From Tubiluchus corallicola (Eukaryota > Priapulida > Priapulimorpha > Priapulimorphida > Tubiluchidae): a stretch of DNA of 64,000 bases. Made by a program: the position numbers and the translations under genes. Shown here piece by piece: positions 58,103 to 64,000 of the stretch. A model generated the notes under the pieces. The model did no database searches. It saw only the letters and a program-made list of their open reading frames with translations, and was not told where the DNA came from. The stretch spans positions 62,001 to 126,000 of the forward strand of contig JAQGDQ010000468.1 in the NCBI GenBank assembly GCA_030141605.1. The letters are read 5' to 3'. How positions within the stretch are numbered: the first letter of the stretch is position 1; each line of letters starts with the position of its first letter.

Positions 58103-59353
58103 CTAGTATATCGCCACGGCTGTGACAACTGTTCGCTGTTGCCCATCGCTTGGAATAATGGTTTCCTGCCCGTTAACCAACATACATGTTGAGCCACCAC
58201 CATCTAAGTTAATGGCATTGACGCATCCGATTTGACCCAATAAATCAGCAACATCAAAAAGAGATAAACCAGGTGTATCTGGTGTTTGATTTCGTCCCTC
58301 ACACGCGAAGAAAATCAAGTAACCGTGCTTTGTTACACCTATTGCCGAACGTGGATGATTGTAAGTAACCTGAACACCACTTGCATTATCAAACAATTCA
58401 GGCTCCCATGTTACATCAACAACACCATCTTTAATTAACATTGGACCAGCTCCAATTGCTGTTTGAGGTTTCCACTCTGAAGCTCCTTCAGGGAATGTTT
58501 TCGATGGAATTGGTAATGGCTCTTCTCCTGTTTTATTTGGTGCAGGAGCCGGATATGAATAAGTGATATCTCCGTTTGTATAAGCCCATTCGGCAGCAAA
58601 AGATTGTTCTCCAAAGTATCCAAAGCAAGCTTGTGTAGGATAATAAACCTTTGAGTCGCGATAAACCATTGGTTGAGCCTTTTTAATCACCTCTCCGTCA
58701 CGCTTAACAAATCCTAAGGCATTACCTGCATAGAAGTAACCCGCGTTAAGCACGAATGCAGGTTTACCATTGTCAGAGTAAAATCCGCTTGGGGTATGCG
58801 AACCGGATGCCTCACCTAATACATCAAACTTGGCATCGGAATGATTCATATCCGCTACGGCAATATATGCTTTGATTTTTTTACCTTCAAACTCGTTGGA
58901 ATTTTCATAAACTGATAAATACTCTGGCAACTCGCCAAATCTATCAGAAGCAGCCCAACCATGCTCAGAGGGGTCGAATGCAGGAATGGTGTAACTAACC
59001 TTAAACCTAAATGTCGATGTTTGATTACTGTGTTTTACTTTTATTGTTGGATTAGAATTTAAATCATATGATGCTTGCACTTCGTCTGGCTCTACCATCT
59101 CAACCCCATCTGCCAATACAAGTTTTATCTGTACATCACTTACATCCGTATGCTGTTCAAATTGTAAAGTGATAATCTTTCCAAAATTGTCTACTTTTGC
59201 ATGTAACACCTCTGGGGCAATAACTTCGACTTCATTAATTATTTCCGGTGAAAAATTTATCTCTTCACCTTCACTTTCACATGCTGTGCTGTAAAGCAAA
59301 AAACCAAAAAGAAATAGAAGATTGAACAAGCTGCTTACTGAATCATTTTTCAT
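58103..59353 (-). CDS. Phosphodiester glycosidase (NAGPA-like) family lipoprotein
   Basis: 416 residues. Lipoprotein signal with cysteine near 25 (LLYSTAC), an N-terminal beta-sandwich region (about 40-130), then the NAGPA domain: AFVLNAGYFYAG, AIGAGPMLIKDG, RSAIGVTKHGYLIFFACEGR and INLDGGGSTCMLVNG near the end. NAGPA-type enzymes remove N-acetylglucosamine from phosphodiester links. Its presence with a phosphoesterase and GH20 suggests a glycan with sugar-phosphate links (inference). Confidence 0.88.
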   Translation of the reverse strand: MKNDSVSSLFNLLFLFGFLLYSTACESEGEEINFSPEIINEVEVIAPEVLHAKVDNFGKIITLQFEQHTDVSDVQIKLVLADGVEMVEPDEVQASYDLNSNPTIKVKHSNQTSTFRFKVSYTIPAFDPSEHGWAASDRFGELPEYLSVYENSNEFEGKKIKAYIAVADMNHSDAKFDVLGEASGSHTPSGFYSDNGKPAFVLNAGYFYAGNALGFVKRDGEVIKKAQPMVYRDSKVYYPTQACFGYFGEQSFAAEWAYTNGDITYSYPAPAPNKTGEEPLPIPSKTFPEGASEWKPQTAIGAGPMLIKDGVVDVTWEPELFDNASGVQVTYNHPRSAIGVTKHGYLIFFACEGRNQTPDTPGLSLFDVADLLGQIGCVNAINLDGGGSTCMLVNGQETIIPSDGQQRTVVTAVAIY

Positions 59354-59390
59354 AACTTATTGTATTAAAGTTTATCTGGTTACTGGATTA

Positions 59391-60008
59391 TTATCTGATC
59401 TCTAATCTAAACCCTGCTGCTGGAATTCCTTCCGTGTTACTTAAGTTTGTAACTATGTAATTTTTAAAGCCATACCTCACTTCTCTAGGATTTTCAATTT
59501 CATCATGTCAGATGGTTACTCGGCTAGATCCTCCTAATATTTCTGCATTGGCTGTTTTAAACACACCATTGGGCTGTTTGACACTGGCATTGACAATGGT
59601 CTTGTGAGATCCAAATACCGGTTGCCCCCTATATCCTTTTACAGGCATCTCCATATTTGACTGACCGCTACAAAGCCATACCTCACCTATCAAAACATTA
59701 TCAAGCACCAATTTGTCGCCATCACTAATTGTTATTGAATGTGCATCGTGGCTACCAACAGGCGTACTCAGCCACACCTCCCATACGCCATTGGCATTAC
59801 ATTTAACTTTTTGCTTTTTTGAACTCCATGATGCCTGTACTGAAATAGTTTTACCTATTTCTGCCCATCCCCATAATTTCACTTGCGTATTTTGCTGCAA
59901 CACCATATTATCGCCAAGATATGCGGGTAGCTTAACTTTAGCCTGAAGATGATTTAAGCCTATCAAAGCAAATATGAGTAGAGACAATATGTATTTGTAA
60001 TAGCTCAT
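59391..60008 (-). pseudogene. Sialate O-acetylesterase remnant with internal deletion and stop
   Basis: The start at 60008 opens a signal peptide (YKYILSLLIFALIGLNHLQA). N-terminal domain and SGNH block I (EVWLCSGQSNMEMP) are intact. After GSHKTI the sequence jumps to the last part of the family (SVKQPNGVFKTANAEI), so about 300 residues are missing. A TGA at 59508-59510 then stops translation, but the same frame continues for 38 codons (ENPREVRYGFKNYIVTNL, LPASxF-like end) to a TAA at 59391. A full enzyme is 470-650 residues, so this one is dead. Confidence 0.88.
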
Positions 60009-60030
60009 GGTATAGTAGTTTAGTGGCTGA

Positions 60031-61461
60031 TTATTTGTTAAGATTCGTTTTATAAACATTCCCGAACGGATCGGTTACATGCACTTCGATTAATGCATTG
60101 GCATCTGCAGGACGCGCTTTAAAAAGATGCGATGTTGGTGTTGGGCCAATCCACTTATAATCTAACTTATCTTTATCAGCATAGATGACACTTACATCAG
60201 GATCGTAGCCTTTGCACTGGGTCATTTCGCCCTGCTTAAGCCCATTTTCGTACCATTCAATGTGCCAGCCGGGTCCCCAGTTCCATACATTGGCAACAAT
60301 CTCTTCCGGGTTATTGCTATCATAACCAACCGAATATAGTTTAAACTGAAAAGACTTGTCATAGCCCACACTCTTGTAAAACCATGACAAAGAATCGCCA
60401 TCAACTTCAAAAACCTGATAACCACAAGGTGTTCCATCGGTACATACTGCTCCTTGCCACCATGCTCCACCTATAGAAGCAATAATATGTTCCTGAACTG
60501 AAGGGGTATGCCTAAGGTTAAGGTTACAATGTTCATGTCCTGATAGTATGTGCGCATTGTAAGGTTCCAAAATTTTATATAATGCATTCCGGTTGCTTAC
60601 CCCTTTTCCCAACTTAGAATAATTAAAAGCATTTCGATCCTCCGTAAGTGAAGTAGGAATGTGCATGGCGACAATGACTAACGATCCTTCGGGGACAGAT
60701 GCCAAATCTTGCTCGAGCCAGCTTAACATCTTTTCTTCGAGGTAACCAATATAAAAGTATTGGTGTCCTAAATAGAAAACACTGTTTAGCACAACATAGT
60801 GGACATTTCCCCGATTGAACGAATAGTATGTAGGGCCAAACGACTCCTCGTAACTCGGTGTCGTATTTTCATTTGAACGATGGTTAAAATTAAGGTCATG
60901 GTTTCCCACAACTCTAAAAAATGGTATCTCTAACTGACCAAGTTTATCAATATATCGTGGATACAGGTGATGTCTATCGGCCACCAGATCGCCACAGTCA
61001 ATACCGAAAAATGTCTTTTTTAAAGGATGATTGTTAAGTAGTTCTTTGCAATCATCAATGGCTTCCTGATAAAAGTCAAACTCTTTGTCTTTGCCTAACT
61101 GAGGATCGGCATGTGCGAAAAATGCATGTTTAGAATCATCCTCAAGCAATGGGGTAAGGTTAAAATTGTAATCTTTTCGTTGTTCTAAATCAACGGGAAG
61201 GTAAAAGGACGGTACGCCCTTGTCGTGGTTAAAATGATAACCGGCAGGAGTTGAAATAAAAACAAACTTGCTTTTATTGCTTAAATCCAGCTGGTATTTT
61301 CCTTTGGAGTCTGTTCTGGTCACAGAAATACCATCGGAAACAACAACATTTGCTATACCTTTATTATCACTCAACACTTTCCCTTTGATGGTTTGGGCAT
61401 TTATCCCTAGACATAGTGATAATAAAATTAAGAGGCTAACAACTACCTGCCATGTTCTCAT
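60031..61461 (-). CDS. Calcineurin-like phosphoesterase with N- and C-terminal accessory domains
   Basis: 476 residues. Signal peptide (LLILLSLCLGINAQ), an N-terminal CarboxypepD_reg-like sandwich (IKGKVLSDNKGIANVVVSDG), the metallophosphatase core with FFAHADPQLGKD, GIDCGDLVADR, VVGNHDLNFNH, and SGHEHCN, and a C-terminal sandwich. It fits MetallophosN/Metallophos/MetallophosC. It likely removes phosphate or splits a phosphodiester outside the cytoplasm. It is 20 bp after the GHL10 gene. Confidence 0.9.
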   Translation of the reverse strand: MRTWQVVVSLLILLSLCLGINAQTIKGKVLSDNKGIANVVVSDGISVTRTDSKGKYQLDLSNKSKFVFISTPAGYHFNHDKGVPSFYLPVDLEQRKDYNFNLTPLLEDDSKHAFFAHADPQLGKDKEFDFYQEAIDDCKELLNNHPLKKTFFGIDCGDLVADRHHLYPRYIDKLGQLEIPFFRVVGNHDLNFNHRSNENTTPSYEESFGPTYYSFNRGNVHYVVLNSVFYLGHQYFYIGYLEEKMLSWLEQDLASVPEGSLVIVAMHIPTSLTEDRNAFNYSKLGKGVSNRNALYKILEPYNAHILSGHEHCNLNLRHTPSVQEHIIASIGGAWWQGAVCTDGTPCGYQVFEVDGDSLSWFYKSVGYDKSFQFKLYSVGYDSNNPEEIVANVWNWGPGWHIEWYENGLKQGEMTQCKGYDPDVSVIYADKDKLDYKWIGPTPTSHLFKARPADANALIEVHVTDPFGNVYKTNLNK

Positions 61462-61481
61462 TGTTCTAATTCTTAGATTAA

Positions 61482-62879
61482 TTATTTAATTTCTTCACCA
61501 ATTGCATCCTCAATGCCTTGCTGCACATACTCCCACTGGTCTTTCTGCTTAAGATGAATCATGTCAAACAAGAAATAGCCATCGCAGGCATTAATAGCCG
61601 CATCCACCGATTGAACAATGGCGCTATTCACGACGTCATCAGGTTCAGTTGCCCATGCTCCATTACCAATATCCGGCCCACCGGCCACAATAGCATCTTG
61701 TCTGATTTTCTCTTTGGCCAAAGAGCAAAATCCTTGTATCGACCATTCAGATGACCCATACACACGTGTAGGTGATGCGTATGCACCAATTAACATGATG
61801 TCCATATGGTCGGCATATCCGGCCTCCTGATACTTTGAACTGGCCCATTGAGGGTAATGCGAGGCTGTATTATAATCGGGGCTTGCCCAATTAACACCAA
61901 CCTCATAATAAGTCGAATACCAACCACCAACGTACACACCAAAGTCGATGCTATTATTAACAGATTTCACACGATTACGCGCTGCTACCATAAAATCATG
62001 AATGCCCAAAGCCCTGAATTCAAGCCATTGTTTGAAATATGGTGGCAATGGTGAAGGTAAATTCCCAACCTCAATACCCGGTGTCATCACATCTTCAGGG
62101 AAGTTCGCAATGCTAAATCCTAAATATTCTTCAAACTTTTGTCTTGAATAACCTGAGAAATCACTCTGGAAATTATCAAATCGACCACGATCGAGGATAA
62201 TACCATCTAATTGGTCATAAGCAGCCAGGTCTTCAAGCATTGATAGCAAATACTCCTGAACTTCATCGTGCAAAGGATTTAAAAATTTTGCTCCAGTGCC
62301 TCCTCTATCCATGGTATTAACAATCCCTGATGTAGTCAGCAATCCAGTCGCCCACTCTTTTTTATCTGCTTCACGGTAAAGCATTCCATGACCACCTAAA
62401 CTCGACATATTTCCGCCTGGCATTGTATTTATTGCTGCATACACTTTTAAATCCAATTCTTTGCTTGCTTCAATAAATGCCTCTAGATAATCCCATGTGG
62501 CAGTTCGCTCAACCTTTGTGTATACCCCTGACACCCATGCTCCAAGCCATTTTACCTGATCCACAATACTTGTTTGAAACAATGCATCTCCACATGTAGG
62601 GCGAACATCAACAACAACATGAGTAAACCCGGACTCTTTGGCCAGTGTTAAATCTCTTTTAATGTTCTCTTTGCTATTGGCAAAGTCAGGGAAGTTTGCA
62701 CCGGCATCAATCCAGATATACCTGGGTTTATCTGCATTATCAGTTTTATCCTCGTCCCACTCCCATTCGTTACTCGTCGAAGAATCATTGCAGGCTACAA
62801 GGCTGATCAACAAGCAAACAGACAATAATGAACTTAGTATTTTTATAGAGTATCTTTGAAATATATTCCTCATGTTCAA
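61482..62879 (-). CDS. GHL10-like glycoside hydrolase family lipoprotein
   Basis: 465 residues with a lipoprotein signal (LLISLVAC, cysteine near residue 30) and an acidic linker. Same plan as 52793-54112: YIWIDAGANFPDF, FTHVVVDVRPTCGDALFQ, LDGIILDRGRFDNFQSDFSG and GVNWASPDYN. The start could also be the ATG at 62873. It is 102 bp after the DUF5018 gene. Substrate unknown. Confidence 0.8.
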   Translation of the reverse strand: MNMRNIFQRYSIKILSSLLSVCLLISLVACNDSSTSNEWEWDEDKTDNADKPRYIWIDAGANFPDFANSKENIKRDLTLAKESGFTHVVVDVRPTCGDALFQTSIVDQVKWLGAWVSGVYTKVERTATWDYLEAFIEASKELDLKVYAAINTMPGGNMSSLGGHGMLYREADKKEWATGLLTTSGIVNTMDRGGTGAKFLNPLHDEVQEYLLSMLEDLAAYDQLDGIILDRGRFDNFQSDFSGYSRQKFEEYLGFSIANFPEDVMTPGIEVGNLPSPLPPYFKQWLEFRALGIHDFMVAARNRVKSVNNSIDFGVYVGGWYSTYYEVGVNWASPDYNTASHYPQWASSKYQEAGYADHMDIMLIGAYASPTRVYGSSEWSIQGFCSLAKEKIRQDAIVAGGPDIGNGAWATEPDDVVNSAIVQSVDAAINACDGYFLFDMIHLKQKDQWEYVQQGIEDAIGEEIK

Positions 62880-62981
62880 TTTTTTGTTTTAACTACAACC
62901 ACAATCCAGTATAATGTATGCTATTATAAAGAATAGGCTGCCGGTAATAACCGGCAGCTACCCTTTCAATAATTCAATGAA

Positions 62982-64000
62982 TTACATATCAATACAATCT
63001 AACTGATAGCCTACTACATATCCATTTGTAAACATGAAGTACACATATATAAAGAACCCATCGTCAGACGTAACCAAAGCGACATCTCCTGTTGCATTCG
63101 CATTAGCTGGTGCTCCAGAAATCCCTCTTGGTCCATAGATATCTCTTTCACATTCCCATACAACAGCTTTGCAACTCCCTGTCTCCAAGTTACCAGAGAA
63201 AGTCGCATCGCTGGTTACATCCATCAACCAAATGGCATCTGCTGCGCCCCAGGTAAAGCTATTCACCCAGTTTTTAGTCACATATTTTGCATTATTAAAT
63301 TCGGCATAGTCAACTGCATTAGGTACATAATTTGTACTGATTGCATCCAAAGCTTTATGAACAGTATTAGTCCTACCATCAACCCATGCAAACGTGTTAT
63401 CCGAATATGAAGCCACATAGTAATCACTATTCACATCAGTATCGGAAGTATAAACAATATCTACATTTGTAGTCCACCCTTTAGCTAAACCACTCATTGT
63501 GACAATATCAGGAGTTTGAGATGTTAATTGTCCTTCAACAACGGTCCATCGCGCAAACTGCTGTCCTGCATCGTGGATAGGAGCAGTGATAATCGCGTTA
63601 TCATCTATACTTCCTTGTATTGATATTTTACGACCCATTGCTTGACCTCCACCATATTCTATATATAGTTCAGGCGTTGCATTTACTGATTTCAAGGTCC
63701 AGATCTTAAAATCTCCTGCATTTGGAGCTAGGTTACAAACCAATATATTACCATTATTATCGGCGGTATTATAGAAGTTTGTCAAGTTACCGGTAATTGA
63801 ACCTAGATCTATCTCACCCATTTTTTCACCCGTTTTAGGGTTGATATAAACAGTGTTTTCGGCACGTGTATTAATCGCCACAAAATCTTTTGTGGCAGCA
63901 ATACCCCCGGTAAGATGCTCAGCAGTAATACCAAGGTCGGCATTTAATTGCTTCGCGAACATTAAACGCGCACTACCCAGACGGATACCATAAGGTAATT
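62982..64000 (-). CDS. DUF5018 domain-containing protein, 5' end outside window
   Basis: The reading frame is open to the right edge, so the start lies outside; about 339 codons are visible. The repeating beta-strand pattern (IAATKDFVAINTRAENTVYINPKTG, WTLKSVNATPELYIEYGGG, DIYGPRGISGAPANANATGDVAL) resembles the DUF5018 C-terminal propeller-like domain of Bacteroidota surface lipoproteins encoded with SusC/SusD-type genes. It is the first visible gene of the operon. SusCD-like genes would be expected just beyond the edge. Confidence 0.7.
   Translation of the reverse strand, partial: LPYGIRLGSARLMFAKQLNADLGITAEHLTGGIAATKDFVAINTRAENTVYINPKTGEKMGEIDLGSITGNLTNFYNTADNNGNILVCNLAPNAGDFKIWTLKSVNATPELYIEYGGGQAMGRKISIQGSIDDNAIITAPIHDAGQQFARWTVVEGQLTSQTPDIVTMSGLAKGWTTNVDIVYTSDTDVNSDYYVASYSDNTFAWVDGRTNTVHKALDAISTNYVPNAVDYAEFNNAKYVTKNWVNSFTWGAADAIWLMDVTSDATFSGNLETGSCKAVVWECERDIYGPRGISGAPANANATGDVALVTSDDGFFIYVYFMFTNGYVVGYQLDCIDM

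Noticed and set aside
59505-59512. Selenocysteine at the TGA of the O-acetylesterase
   Set aside because: The gene has also lost its centre, no cysteine or selenocysteine is expected at this place in the family, and no stem-loop typical of SECIS was noticed. A nonsense change is simpler.

Overview
The window is from the chromosome of a Bacteroidota bacterium, most likely an anaerobic or facultative Bacteroidales/Marinilabiliales type. The signs are promoters of the TTG / TAnnTTTG class, the rpmB-rpmG-DUF4295-ftsY-rimO gene string, the ubiE-porT pair (PorT belongs to the type IX secretion system), the parA-parB-DUF5683-lytic transglycosylase string, futalosine-pathway MqnA, and several Bacteroidota-typical families (DUF5686, DUF4199, DUF4833, DUF5009, DUF5018). 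The DNA is AT-rich. The genus cannot be fixed from this sequence alone.

Regions 1-52 kb are mostly housekeeping: a LarA-like fragment, pdxB and gnd; tRNA-Phe; a SPOR lipoprotein; fabD; galM and an aminopeptidase P (minus strand); a DUF5686 outer-membrane protein with an LTA-synthase-like membrane protein; a GNAT protein; an outer-membrane protein/serine hydrolase pair that looks acquired; cutC; two glycosyltransferases and an LPS-kinase-like gene; porT, ubiE and an AIR-synthase-related gene; an SDR; a GH3-family gene; a mannose-1-phosphate guanylyltransferase; a GH16-fold protein with N-terminal repeats; a sulfatase; an antiporter; the par cluster; mqnA and nfeD; tRNA-Ala; rpsO-pnp; gap; DUF4199 with a GT2; and the rpmB-rimO string.

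At 51.37-52.44 kb lies a wrecked IS21-family element with a perfect 14-bp inverted repeat at its ends. Beyond it, 52.8-64 kb is a minus-strand carbohydrate operon: two GHL10-like proteins, a GH20 hexosaminidase, an SGNH esterase, a DUF5009 membrane acyltransferase, a phosphodiester glycosidase, a sialate O-acetylesterase remnant, a calcineurin-like phosphoesterase and a DUF5018 protein that runs off the window. The set fits breakdown of an acylated amino-sugar glycan with phosphodiester links (inference). Two of its genes, GH20 and the O-acetylesterase, have lost their middles and carry a frameshift or stop near the end.

The most unusual signal is a dispersed non-coding repeat of about 140 bp. 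I found twelve copies in the first 50 kb. Its ends are inverted repeats close to GAGGTCTTTGCAAGGC, and one copy is flanked by a perfect 5-bp direct repeat, so it looks like a miniature transposable element (MITE). Every copy points the same way relative to the gene it precedes, usually ending 16-60 bp before the start codon. One copy supplies the only plausible start codon of rimO. A role as mobile promoter or leader is a testable idea.
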